This document shows positions 8,123 through 15,767 of a stretch of DNA of 39,529 nucleotides, in pieces (within the stretch, counting starts at the first letter, position 1; each line of letters opens with the position of its first letter). The DNA is from Alphaproteobacteria bacterium (GTDB lineage Bacteria > Pseudomonadota > Alphaproteobacteria > Caulobacterales > Aquidulcibacteraceae), in assembly GCA_018971945.1 (NCBI GenBank), contig JAGWZH010000020.1:1-39529 (forward strand). Reading direction: 5' to 3'. The notes under the pieces were generated by a model. The model was given only the letters and a program-made list of their open reading frames with translations, was not told the DNA's origin and ran no database searches. The position numbers and the translations under genes are program-made.

Positions 8123-8724
8123 CGCGGGACCTGTCCCACCGCGAGGAGGCGGGTGAGCGCCTGCTTCAGGGATTCAAGTCTTTCGCCAAGATCGGATGCT
8201 TCATGTAGCGTGGCGCGCCATAACATCCCGTCGATCAAAGCCAGGACGCATACCGCCGCTTCATGCGCGCTTAGAGCTCGGGCGAGTTCGGCCCTAGCCT
8301 GTGCCTCCGCAATGGCCGCAGCCAGGCAATCCCTCGCCTCATCGTCCGCCGAGCGTGCCCGCACCCGCAATTCAGGGCGGCGCAAAACTTCGGCGGAGAC
8401 TTCCGCGTGAAGGATCAGATCCCGTTCAGTTATGGAACCAGCGAGAGCGTCCAGCGCCATAAACAACGCCTGCATAAAGTCAGGCGCGTCCGTTATCCGG
8501 CTCAGGATTAGCTGCGTCGCCGCTCTCTCTCCCTCGACAATCCCGGCGATGATTTCGGCCTTCGATCGGAAGTAATGGTACACCGTGCCCGGACTCATCC
8601 CCGCAGCGCTGCAAATGTCTTTCATGCTCGTGGAATGGAAACCGTTGCGGACGAAACAGTCCCCGGCGGCGGAGAGGATAGTGGCGCTGCGGGTTTTGTT
8701 GAGGTCGTCGTCCCGAGTTCGCAT
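8119..8724 (-). CDS. TetR/AcrR family repressor of the adjacent MFS gene
   Basis: A regulator of about 201 residues. The N-terminal HTH is clear: RSATILSAAGDCFVRNGFHS, then MKDICSAAGMSPGTVYHYFR, and KAEIIAGIVEGE. The C-terminal ligand domain is unlike any family I can name. The ATG at 8724 (MRTRDDD) is preferred over the in-frame ATG at 8742 because the latter lies inside a palindromic operator-like repeat; ribosome binding sites are weak for both. The gene precedes the transporter with an ATGA-type overlap, a common self-repressing regulator/pump design. Confidence 0.87.
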   Translation of the reverse strand: MRTRDDDLNKTRSATILSAAGDCFVRNGFHSTSMKDICSAAGMSPGTVYHYFRSKAEIIAGIVEGERAATQLILSRITDAPDFMQALFMALDALAGSITERDLILHAEVSAEVLRRPELRVRARSADDEARDCLAAAIAEAQARAELARALSAHEAAVCVLALIDGMLWRATLHEASDLGERLESLKQALTRLLAVGQVPR

Positions 8725-8740
8725 GGCCAGCAGAATACCC

Positions 8741-8766
8741 ATTCATCGAATGACCATTCGACGAAT
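8741..8766. promoter_or_regulatory. Tandem palindromic operator for the TetR/MFS operon
   Basis: Two 11-bp repeats stand 15 bp apart: ATTCATCGAAT (8741-8751, one mismatch from a perfect palindrome) and ATTCGACGAAT (8756-8766, perfect). A third degenerate half (GTTCGAT) follows at about 8771. Lying just upstream of, or over, the TetR start, they fit an autoregulatory TetR operator. Confidence 0.55.
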
Positions 8767-8999
8767 AAGCGTTCGATCCACACGTGTCAATGACCCGCCC
8801 CAGGATTTTGAGGCCGGGAACGACTTGCAAGCGGGCACGGCTTCGACTGTCGCAAATAGGCCAACGATTGCCCGATGAGCCAGCGAAACCGGTGAGTCCT
8901 GCCCCCACTTCACCGCCCGCCACCTAATTGCGGCCGGGCGCCAACACACGACATCGGGGCTTGGTGTTCGTCTGCCTCGCTGGCACATCGCCGGCGCTC

Positions 9000-9227
9000 C
9001 TAACTTCCCCCGTTGAACGCCGCATCAACCTTGTTGAGCAACGCGAGGCCTGCCTCGGCGTCGCCGCGGGCGGCCCGGGCGCGGAAGCGCACTTCGGTGT
9101 CGAATTCGGCGACGGCCCGGGTCGCGAGTTCCTCGATCAGCTTGTTCATGCTGACGCCGCGATGGGCGGCCAGCGCCTTCAGTCGCTCGTGCTGATCATC
9201 GGGCAGTCGGATCGTGAGAACGCTCAT
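9000..9227 (-). CDS. Ribbon-helix-helix antitoxin paired with a PIN toxin
   Basis: A 75-residue protein starting at the ATG at 9227. The RHH fold is clear: MSVLTIRLPDDQHERLKAL, AHRGVSMNKLIEELATRAVA. The C-terminal part (RFRARAARGDAEAGLALLNKVD) would wrap the toxin. Its ATG overlaps the stop of the PIN gene (ATGA), so the toxin gene comes first, the reverse of classical vapBC but common for COG1569 PIN toxins. It should bind the palindrome at 9664-9685 and hold the toxin inactive. Confidence 0.85.
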   Translation of the reverse strand: MSVLTIRLPDDQHERLKALAAHRGVSMNKLIEELATRAVAEFDTEVRFRARAARGDAEAGLALLNKVDAAFNGGS

Positions 9228-9655
9228 GAAGTTTGCCTCCATTTCAAAAAGTCGCCCGGCGTGAGGATGCGCACGCTGGGAAACAACAGTTCGGCGCGGC
9301 CGAAATCGCGCACATTAGCGGTGATGATGGCCTCCGCGCCCGCAGCCACCGCCAGTTCCAAGACATGATTGTCGGCCTCATCCGGCAAATTCGGCCGCCA
9401 CAAAAAGTGGATGCGCACCCAATCGCTGACGCTCAGCAGGGCCTCGAACAAAGTGGCGCGCTCGCCTTCATGCAAAGGGCATTGGCCCCACATCTGACCG
9501 CGAGCGAGCAGGCCCTCGTATTCGGCGAACAACGCGTTGCCAAACACCGGCTGGACATCGCCCTTCAACGCCAAGCGCAGCACGGCCCGCGCCCCGCCAT
9601 CGGCGCTCAGCAGCGCGGACACGAAAACATTTGTGTCGATGACGACGCGAACCAT
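9224..9655 (-). CDS. PIN-domain toxin (putative VapC-like RNase, COG1569 type)
   Basis: A 143-residue PIN-domain protein starting at the ATG at 9655. The acidic residues of the nuclease centre can be seen: Asp7 in VVIDTNVFVSALL, a Glu in LFAEYEGLLAR, and acidic residues in NLPDEADNHVLELA and TANVRDF. The layout matches the 'putative toxin, PIN family' group (TIGR00305). Such proteins cleave RNA when free of antitoxin. It overlaps the downstream antitoxin by 4 bp, with an operator palindrome 8 bp before its start. Confidence 0.87.
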   Translation of the reverse strand: MVRVVIDTNVFVSALLSADGGARAVLRLALKGDVQPVFGNALFAEYEGLLARGQMWGQCPLHEGERATLFEALLSVSDWVRIHFLWRPNLPDEADNHVLELAVAAGAEAIITANVRDFGRAELLFPSVRILTPGDFLKWRQTS

Positions 9656-9663
9656 ACATCACT

Positions 9664-9685
9664 TTGATAGCATATACGCTATCAA
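9664..9685. promoter_or_regulatory. Operator palindrome of the PIN/RHH operon
   Basis: TTGATAGC, six spacer bases (ATATAC), GCTATCAA: a perfect 8-bp-arm inverted repeat just upstream of the PIN start codon. Operators bound by RHH antitoxins have this form (compare the GTATAC-type palindromes of vapBC). It lies between the toxin gene and the broken 3' end of the integrase gene. Confidence 0.6.
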
Positions 9686-9695
9686 TCGGCAAGGC

Positions 9696-9786
9696 TCAGA
9701 TGTCGACGTTTTCCGCAATCTCCAGGGCGTCGTCGACGTCGATGCCAAGATAGCGCACCGTCGAATCCATCTTCGTATGGCCAAGC
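9696..9786 (-). pseudogene. 3' fragment of the tyrosine integrase gene
   Basis: On the minus strand this encodes LGHTKMDSTVRYLGI, a few more residues (DVDDALEIAENVDI) and a stop at 9696-9698. It contains the catalytic LGHT box and the nucleophile Tyr (TVRYLGI) of a phage-type tyrosine recombinase. It completes the fragment at 12348-12952 exactly: the frames join through a shared AGC (plus strand 9784-9786 and 12348-12350). It has no start of its own. The split is caused by the 9787-12350 insertion, so the catalytic Tyr is separated from the rest of the protein by 2.5 kb. Confidence 0.88.
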
Positions 9787-9817
9787 GGGCATGCGCCATA
9801 AAGCTGCACTTTCTACG

Positions 9818-11875
9818 TCATTGAAAATCAAACAATGTTTGACTGGCGTCCACTGATTGCGGAGCTTTGCCGCTGTAGACTTCGCCAAACGCTGCGACGT
9901 CGTCGGCCTTCAAGACCCACGGAGCGCCGCGACAGACCTGTCTCGCGGGCAATCGGCCCTGAGAAATCATTCGGTGCACCGTCATCGGCGCGCATTTGAG
10001 GCGGCTTGCGGCCTCAAGGAGGGTGATTTCGCCGCGTTCGGCCAGTTCGCCATCGCGGAAGGGCGCGATTTTGTGGTGATTGCGGAAAGCGCGCACGCGA
10101 GGCTCGCTCCAGCTGTTGCCATGACCCGTGGAAATGCCGCAGCGATTGAGCAAACGCGCGATCTGTTTGTCTGGGATCACGCGCGACAGCTGTTCAATCT
10201 GCGCTGGCAGATCGACATCGTCCTTCCAGCGATAATGTCCTGACGCCGTGACCCGCGCGCTGTGCGTTAGGGCCGTGTGTGCGCCACCCTGCCAATGGAT
10301 AACGAAGCCGATTTGGCCGCCGTCGCGATGCACAATGATCTCGTGGATCGCCGCCCGCAGAATGCGCTTTTTTACCGACGCGCTCGCGGCCGGATGTTCC
10401 CATGCCAAAGCGACATCCTGGCCGAGCCGCGCAAGCGCCTCTTGTTCGCCAGGCCCCAGCGGTGGCGGGGTTCGCGCACGCAGCGCACTGAGTTCATCTT
10501 CAATCTTCAGCTTCGCCTCAAGCGCATTATTCCAGCGCCGCTCCAGTTCACCGGCGACAAGGCGATTGGCGGGATCAACGGCATCATATTGGCGACGCGC
10601 ATGGGCGACATCAAAGGCGGCTTTCTGCAGCGCCAAATCGAGTTGGCGCTGGGCTGCCGAGCTTTCTTCCATCAGAGCGCTCGTGGCTTCTGCGGCCGCC
10701 GCCACAGCCAAAGGCTTCAAGACCCGCAAGACTTCAGCTGATATCGCGCGATCGGCGCCCCAGCCCGCGATTGAGATGCACCGCGGCCCGCCGTGGTTGG
10801 TGCGTGCGCCATAGCATTGATAGCGGCCATTTTCCCGGCTGTAGAAGACGTGCAGCTTTCTCCCGCAATGCATGCAGCGCAGAAGGCCAGCCAAAAGGAG
10901 ATCGCCACGTCGCACTGCGCCTTTGACGGCGTCAGCGCTCATCTTGCTGGCGTTGTCAGCGATCACGCGCTGATTCCTTTCGAACTCATCCCAGCTGATG
11001 TAGCCCTCGTGCCGATCTTTGAGAAGGACGCCCCAGTCTTCCGGCGCCCGGCGCATGCCGCGGCGCACTTTCTTACGTCCATCCGCCACTGTGATTTCGC
11101 TACCGGTGCGTCCAAACGCATAGGCGCCAGCATAGATTGGATTGGTGAGAATGTTGTGGACGGTGTTGTAAGCAGGCGTTCGCCAGATGATCCCCTGTGC
11201 TTCCCGGTTTCGCGACTTCACCGGCAACTTGATGCCTTCCTCATTGAGCCAGATCAGCACTTGGCGCGCGCTTCGAAACGCGTCGAACTTGGAAAAGACA
11301 AGCGCCAACGCCTCTTGCACCCGTTGATCCGGATCCTTCTCGATCCGGTCCTTGTCAACTTTGACGTAGCCGGAGGCAACACGCAGGAAGAGTTCGCCGC
11401 GGCGGGCTTTCTGCATCAACGCTTCGTGCGAGCGCTGCCGAAACATGGAGAGTTCCAACTCGCTCATCGTCCCTTTCATGCCAAGAAGGAGCCGGTCATT
11501 TGCCAGACGCGGATCATAGACCCCGTCCTCATCGATAATGATCGCTCCAACAAGGCCGCAGAATTCTATAAGCGTATGCCAGTCGCGACCATTGCGGGCC
11601 AAGCGCGACGCTTCAATGGCAAAGACCGCGCCGACTTGACCTTCGCAGATAGCGGCTAACAAACGCTCGAATCCAGGCCGGCTCGCGCCGCCGCCGGAAC
11701 GCCCAAGGTCGTCGTCAATCACGTCAATTGCTGTCCAGCCCAATGCGCGCGCGCGATCAACAAGACCATATTGGCGTCGCTGGCTTTCAGTGTTGTGGAT
11801 CAGCTGGTCAGCGGTCGATTGGCGAATGTAGACGCAGGCGCGCCGCGCAAGATGCTCACTCAGAATCTTGCTCAT
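9818..11875 (-). CDS. Large serine recombinase
   Basis: A 685-residue site-specific recombinase of the resolvase/invertase superfamily. Domains in order: catalytic resolvase domain (residues 10-150) with the nucleophile Ser20 in YIRQS and GAVFAIEASRLARNGRDW; Recombinase domain (about 180-290); zinc ribbon (LRCMHCGRKL ... YQCYGARTNHGGPRC, four Cys); coiled-coil region (about 400-470); and a C-terminal MerR/excisionase-like HTH (TLLEAASRLKCAPMTVHRMI). The C-terminal HTH is an extra not present in phiC31-type integrases. It starts at the ATG at 11875, overlapping the previous stop as TAATG, so translation is coupled. It is presumably the enzyme that inserted the element. Confidence 0.92.
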   Translation of the reverse strand: MSKILSEHLARRACVYIRQSTADQLIHNTESQRRQYGLVDRARALGWTAIDVIDDDLGRSGGGASRPGFERLLAAICEGQVGAVFAIEASRLARNGRDWHTLIEFCGLVGAIIIDEDGVYDPRLANDRLLLGMKGTMSELELSMFRQRSHEALMQKARRGELFLRVASGYVKVDKDRIEKDPDQRVQEALALVFSKFDAFRSARQVLIWLNEEGIKLPVKSRNREAQGIIWRTPAYNTVHNILTNPIYAGAYAFGRTGSEITVADGRKKVRRGMRRAPEDWGVLLKDRHEGYISWDEFERNQRVIADNASKMSADAVKGAVRRGDLLLAGLLRCMHCGRKLHVFYSRENGRYQCYGARTNHGGPRCISIAGWGADRAISAEVLRVLKPLAVAAAAEATSALMEESSAAQRQLDLALQKAAFDVAHARRQYDAVDPANRLVAGELERRWNNALEAKLKIEDELSALRARTPPPLGPGEQEALARLGQDVALAWEHPAASASVKKRILRAAIHEIIVHRDGGQIGFVIHWQGGAHTALTHSARVTASGHYRWKDDVDLPAQIEQLSRVIPDKQIARLLNRCGISTGHGNSWSEPRVRAFRNHHKIAPFRDGELAERGEITLLEAASRLKCAPMTVHRMISQGRLPARQVCRGAPWVLKADDVAAFGEVYSGKAPQSVDASQTLFDFQ

Positions 11876-12258
11876 TAGCTGCCTCCCGGGTCTTCATCGC
11901 GCTTCCGATTTGTTCGAACATCGCCTGCAGCAGCCGTCGCAAATCGGCTTCGACTTGAGGCGTCAGGTCCGGCGCGGGCAGATCGACGTCGAACAGGTTT
12001 GGCGCATTGCGCTTTGGGGCTGGCCTCATTCGCAGGCTCCTGCGGCCCAGAATCGGACCGCATCAAGCCTAGAAGCAGGTCGATCTCTGCGCGCAGGATG
12101 CGCAAGGCCAAAATCGGGAATGTCGCCTGCGCGACGACAGCAAATCGATCGGCCGCCTCGTCAAACATCCAGGCGGGCAAACGCGCGCAGGTCCCGTCGG
12201 GCTGGCGAATAACGAAAATCTCAAGATTTCGGCAATAAAGACGCTCCACGATCTCCAC
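11875..12258 (-). CDS. DUF5372-like small protein of the serine-recombinase element
   Basis: The frame beginning at the GTG at 12258 gives 127 residues (MEIVERLYCRNLEIFVIRQ...). The frame is open upstream to the element's end, and the upstream codons read FYPFHPRCGETVEIVE, the start of the DUF5372 family (typical PFHPxxG), so the true start is upstream, probably at a non-ATG codon near 12300-12345; no ATG is available there. The C-terminal third is basic. DUF5372 genes commonly sit directly before serine recombinase genes; their role is unknown, possibly a directionality or accessory factor. The stop overlaps the recombinase ATG (TAATG). Confidence 0.7.
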   Translation of the reverse strand: MEIVERLYCRNLEIFVIRQPDGTCARLPAWMFDEAADRFAVVAQATFPILALRILRAEIDLLLGLMRSDSGPQEPANEASPKAQCAKPVRRRSARAGPDASSRSRFATAAAGDVRTNRKRDEDPGGS

Positions 12259-12347
12259 CGTTTCGCCGCATCGCGGATGAAACGGATAAAAGATCTGCGC
12301 TTCGTTCTTCGCGCCGCCCTGATTGCGGGCGGTATGTCGTTGTTCTG

Positions 12348-12952
12348 AGCAAAAGTTGGACGGCCCGAAGGTTCCCCGTCTTGCGGTAGATCAACGCGGC
12401 TTTCGTCCGCCGCATCGAGTGCGTGCCATACTCGTTTACTGGCAGGCCGACGCCGACGATCCATTCGCCAACAAGCCGCGCGTATTGGCGGGTGGTCAGA
12501 TGATTGTCGCGGCCATTGCGGCTTGGAAAGAGCCAATCATGCTGGTCGAGTTCGGCCTTGGCCACCCACGCCTTGATTGCTTCGCGGGACTGCTCGGTGA
12601 TTTCGAACTGTACCTTCGCGCCGGTCTTCTGCTGAATGACGGATGTCCGTGTTCGGATCACCCCGCCTTGCATGACGTCCGTCATTCGTAACTTCACCAG
12701 ATCACAGCCGCGCAGCTTGCTGTCGATGGCGAGGTTGAACAAGGCAAGATCGCGCAGCTTATTGGCGATGTGCAGTCGCACCCGGATCGCCCAAACTTCG
12801 CGCGGCTTAAGCGCGCGTTTCTGGCCAAGGATTTTGCCTTTGTTCCACCCTCTGAACGGCAGCGCGACGGCGGCGGCGAGCGCCGTTGCTGATGCTACCC
12901 CCGTTTCGAAGGGCAAGTCCGGCTGGATGTCTAGGTCGTGATCCATTGTCAT
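12348..12952 (-). pseudogene. 5' fragment of the tyrosine integrase gene
   Basis: The start is the ATG at 12952, with GGGAG about seven bases upstream. The fragment encodes about 201 residues of a short tyrosine recombinase: ALPFRGWNKGKILGQKRAL, LRDLALFNLAIDSKLRGCDL (catalytic Arg), KVQFEITEQSREAI, and the HxxR box THSMRRTKAALIYRKTGN ending in RAVQLLL. Past this point the frame runs into the inserted element (RTTTYRPQSG). The missing LGHT and Tyr boxes are at 9696-9786. Full length would be about 230 residues, usual for this integrase group. It probably once moved the island or a smaller unit in it. Confidence 0.88.
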
Positions 12953-13000
12953 GGCGTTTCTCCCGGCGGCGTTCTGCCACCGGAGAGATTGGGCGCGGAG

Positions 13001-13138
13001 ATGACGGCGGAATTGCAGGAAGCCAGAGACGCCAACGGTGAGGTGATCGCCAGCAACGACATTGGCGACAACGGTCATACGACGCTCGATAAGTGCCGCG
13101 CTCGTTTTGCCGCACTTGACCGGTCTGAAACTTTGTAA
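13001..13138 (+). CDS. Possible 45-residue protein or gene remnant before the DUF2946 gene
   Basis: The ATG at 13001 opens a frame of 45 codons (MTAELQEARDANGEVIASND ... CRARFAALDRSETL), ending 17 bp before the next gene. A GGAG touches the start codon, which is too close for a good ribosome binding site. The frame continues in the open upstream for another 21 codons, so it may be the 3' remainder of a larger gene lost when the island formed. No family is recognised. It lies 48 bp from the divergent integrase start. Confidence 0.35.
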   Translation: MTAELQEARDANGEVIASNDIGDNGHTTLDKCRARFAALDRSETL

Positions 13139-13155
13139 CAGGAGGCGGGGCAGGA

Positions 13156-13578
13156 ATGTCCAGCTTCACCCGCCTCCGGACAGGGCCGTTTCGGCTGCTG
13201 ATGGCTTTGGCTTTGATCGCAATCGCGATCAGGGCTGCCGTGCCTGTGGGCTTCATGCTGTCGACCGGTCCCGATCGCTGGATTGTCGTGACGATGTGCT
13301 CGGGCGCCGGCCCAATGCAGATGGCGCTCAATCTGGAGACGGGCGAGCATCGCGAAGGCGAGGCGCCATCGCATGATGATCAGGGCAAGGCCGTGCAGCA
13401 CGCGCCGTGCGTGTTTGCCGCTGCTGCGACCCCTGCGCCGCCAACGTCAGTCGCCATCCTCGCGCCGCCGATCCAGGTGTTCGCCGAAGCCACTCTGACG
13501 TTTCCTGAAAGCGTTTCCGTTGGTCGCGGGCTTGCGGCCCCGCCGCCCTGGGCCACTGGTCCGCCGATCCATCTCTGA
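13156..13578 (+). CDS. DUF2946 family small membrane protein
   Basis: A 140-residue protein with an N-terminal hydrophobic helix (FRLLMALALIAIAIRAAVPVG), a MCSGAGPMQM sequence, a His/Asp-rich stretch (GEHREGEAPSHDDQGKAVQHAPC) and a proline-rich tail. This is the DUF2946 pattern: an N-terminal membrane segment and Cys/His residues that may bind metal. DUF2946 genes often stand beside TonB receptors and PepSY proteins for copper or iron. AGGAGG precedes the ATG. The stop is 95 bp before the TonB gene; operon membership is likely. Confidence 0.7.
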   Translation: MSSFTRLRTGPFRLLMALALIAIAIRAAVPVGFMLSTGPDRWIVVTMCSGAGPMQMALNLETGEHREGEAPSHDDQGKAVQHAPCVFAAAATPAPPTSVAILAPPIQVFAEATLTFPESVSVGRGLAAPPPWATGPPIHL

Positions 13579-13673
13579 ACCCTATATCGCCGGCGCGGGC
13601 ATCCAGCCTCGCGCCTGACGTCGTTGTCGTGCGCGCAGCATGAGCACAAGCGCGCCGTGTTCAGAGAGTTTCC

Positions 13674-15767
13674 ATGTCATCCTCATCATTTGCCCGACGC
13701 GTCGCCGCGTCGGCTTCATTGGCGGTTCTGTCCGCCACCCTTGCGCCTTCCATAGCTCTTGCCGAAACGGTGGACGCCGAAGACCGCCGGCCGGAAGCTG
13801 AGATCGTCGTCGTCGGACAACGCCCGAACCCCGAAGCTGAGGCCGCAACACAAGCCGCCCGCGAACGGCCGGGCAATGTGTCCGTCGTTGCAGCGGAAGA
13901 GTTTGAAGATCGCTACGCCGTCACGTTCCGGGATACGCTGCAACTCACGCCAGGCGTCATTGCACAGCCCCGCTTCGGCGAAGAGGTGCGGCTTTCGATC
14001 CGCGGATCGGGCCTTGCCAACAACGCGCATTTGCGGGGCGCTGAACTCTTGTTCGACGGCGTGCCGATTAATGGCGCAGATGGCTTTGGCGACTTCCAGG
14101 AGCTTGATCCTACCTTCGCCAACTTCATCACAGTCAATCGCGGCGCGAACGCCTTCGCGAGCGGATCGGCGACTTTGGGCGGCGCCATTGAACTCACCGG
14201 CATCACGGGCCGAAGCGTCGACGAAGCCGGATTCTTGCGCTTGGATGTAGGGGCCTTCGGTACGGAACGGGTCAACGCGCGCGCCGCTTATGCGGATGAT
14301 CGCTACGATCTGATCGTCGCCGCCACCGGCCAACGCCAGGACGGCTTCCGCCAGAACGCGGAGCAAAGCAACGGCCGGCTTTATTCCCAGGCTGGCATCC
14401 GCTGGAACGATGCAGTGGAAACGCGCTTCGGGATCTTGGCCAATGACGTCAATCAACGTATCCCCGGCGCGCTGACGATTGCACAAGCAACAACGACACC
14501 CGAACTCGCCAACACGGGCAATTTCAACTTCGCCTTTGCCCGCGACATCAATTCTTGGCGCGGCTGGACACGTACAACGATCGACGCTGGGGCATTTGGC
14601 GACTTCACACTTGGCGCTGCGTACACGGATCGTCAGTTGTATCACCCGATCAGCGTGGTGATCGATCAACGCGTCTCCGATGGCCTGCTATTCGCACGCT
14701 GGGATGGCGAGACGGACGCGCTTGGCGTGCCGCTCGCCTGGACTGCGGGCGTGCGCTGGCGGGATGCGCGCACGGCCGCGCGCACTTATGCTGCGACGCC
14801 GAACCGTCAAGCCGCCCGCGGCGCCTTGACGGCGCATTCCATTCAGTATGCTGGTGGGCTCGATGCGTTTGCGGAACTGCGCCTGGAACCGACCGAGAGG
14901 CTGACGCTGCTCGCCGGTCTCAACAGCATCGACACAGATCGCGAGGTGTTGAACCTGCGCAATCCGGCGGCGAGCGACAGCGAGGCTTTCAACCAGATCA
15001 GCCCCAAACTCGGCGTGCTGTGGGAAGCGTCGTCCGCACTGCAGATTTTCGCCAACGTGTCGGGCGTATACGAGCCGCCGTCGTTCGGGCAACTCACGCA
15101 GGGCGGTTTTGTTACCTTCGTGCCGATCAAGGCGCAGGAGGGAACGAGTTACGAAATCGGTGTGCGCGGCGATCTTGGGCGCGTGCGCTATGAGCTGACC
15201 TACTATGACGCGCGCCTAAACAACGAATTCATTTCCTTCCAAGTGAGCCCGCTCATCCCAGCCGCCACGTTCAATGCACCGAACACGATCCATCGCGGTA
15301 TTGAAGCAGGCCTGGGGGCGACGCTCGCGGAAGACCTTTTCGGCGGCGCGCTTAACGCCCGCGCGGCCTGGACATGGAACGATTTCACTTTCGATGGCGA
15401 TCCTGTCTATGGCGACAATTGGTTGGCGGGCGTGCCGGAAAGAACGCTGGTTGCGGAGTTGTCCTGGAGCGATGGGCGCTTGCGCATCACACCGTCCGTG
15501 TTCGTTCAGTCCGACACCGTGGTCGACTTCCGCAACACGCTGCGCGCGCCCGGCTACACGCTGTTCAACATCAGCGGATCTTATGCCGTGACGGACAGTG
15601 TGTCTGTATTTCTTGAAGGCCGAAATCTGACCGATGAGAAGTACGTGTCGATGGTGTCTTCCATCGCAAATGCGCAGGCGCCCGGCGTGAACCTTTCCAT
15701 CGCTACGCCCGGCGATGGCGCGGCGGTGTTTGGTGGGCTGCGGCTGCGGTTTGGAGCGCGGTCATGA
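13674..15767 (+). CDS. TonB-dependent outer-membrane receptor
   Basis: A 697-residue receptor. It has a signal peptide (residues 1-30, cut after IALA), a short TonB-box-like region near EIVVVGQ, a plug domain (about 65-175: NVSVVAAEEFEDRYAVTFRDTL, TPGVIAQPRFGEEVRLSIRG, LFDGVPINGADGFGDFQELD) and a 22-strand barrel ending in GAAVFGGLRLRFGARS with a terminal aromatic-containing strand. The last strands carry NISGSYAVTDSVSVFLEGRNLTDEKY. It imports a metal or siderophore complex. The following PepSY protein overlaps by 4 bp. The substrate is not readable; copper or iron is suggested by the DUF2946 and PepSY neighbours. Confidence 0.92.
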   Translation: MSSSSFARRVAASASLAVLSATLAPSIALAETVDAEDRRPEAEIVVVGQRPNPEAEAATQAARERPGNVSVVAAEEFEDRYAVTFRDTLQLTPGVIAQPRFGEEVRLSIRGSGLANNAHLRGAELLFDGVPINGADGFGDFQELDPTFANFITVNRGANAFASGSATLGGAIELTGITGRSVDEAGFLRLDVGAFGTERVNARAAYADDRYDLIVAATGQRQDGFRQNAEQSNGRLYSQAGIRWNDAVETRFGILANDVNQRIPGALTIAQATTTPELANTGNFNFAFARDINSWRGWTRTTIDAGAFGDFTLGAAYTDRQLYHPISVVIDQRVSDGLLFARWDGETDALGVPLAWTAGVRWRDARTAARTYAATPNRQAARGALTAHSIQYAGGLDAFAELRLEPTERLTLLAGLNSIDTDREVLNLRNPAASDSEAFNQISPKLGVLWEASSALQIFANVSGVYEPPSFGQLTQGGFVTFVPIKAQEGTSYEIGVRGDLGRVRYELTYYDARLNNEFISFQVSPLIPAATFNAPNTIHRGIEAGLGATLAEDLFGGALNARAAWTWNDFTFDGDPVYGDNWLAGVPERTLVAELSWSDGRLRITPSVFVQSDTVVDFRNTLRAPGYTLFNISGSYAVTDSVSVFLEGRNLTDEKYVSMVSSIANAQAPGVNLSIATPGDGAAVFGGLRLRFGARS

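Larger units (their letters stand above)
9787..12350 (-). mobile_element. Serine-recombinase element (2.56 kb) inserted in the integrase gene
   Basis: The ends are defined by the break in the tyrosine integrase frame. Both flanks share only AGC (9784-9786 and 12348-12350), so the junction can be placed to within three bases. No long direct or inverted repeats are seen at the ends, as expected for large serine recombinases, which cross over at a 2-bp core. The content is just a DUF5372-like gene and the serine recombinase gene, filling nearly all of the element; the recombinase stop is about 30 bp from the left end. Joining the flanks gives Gln-Leu-Leu-Leu-Gly-His in frame. Confidence 0.82.
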
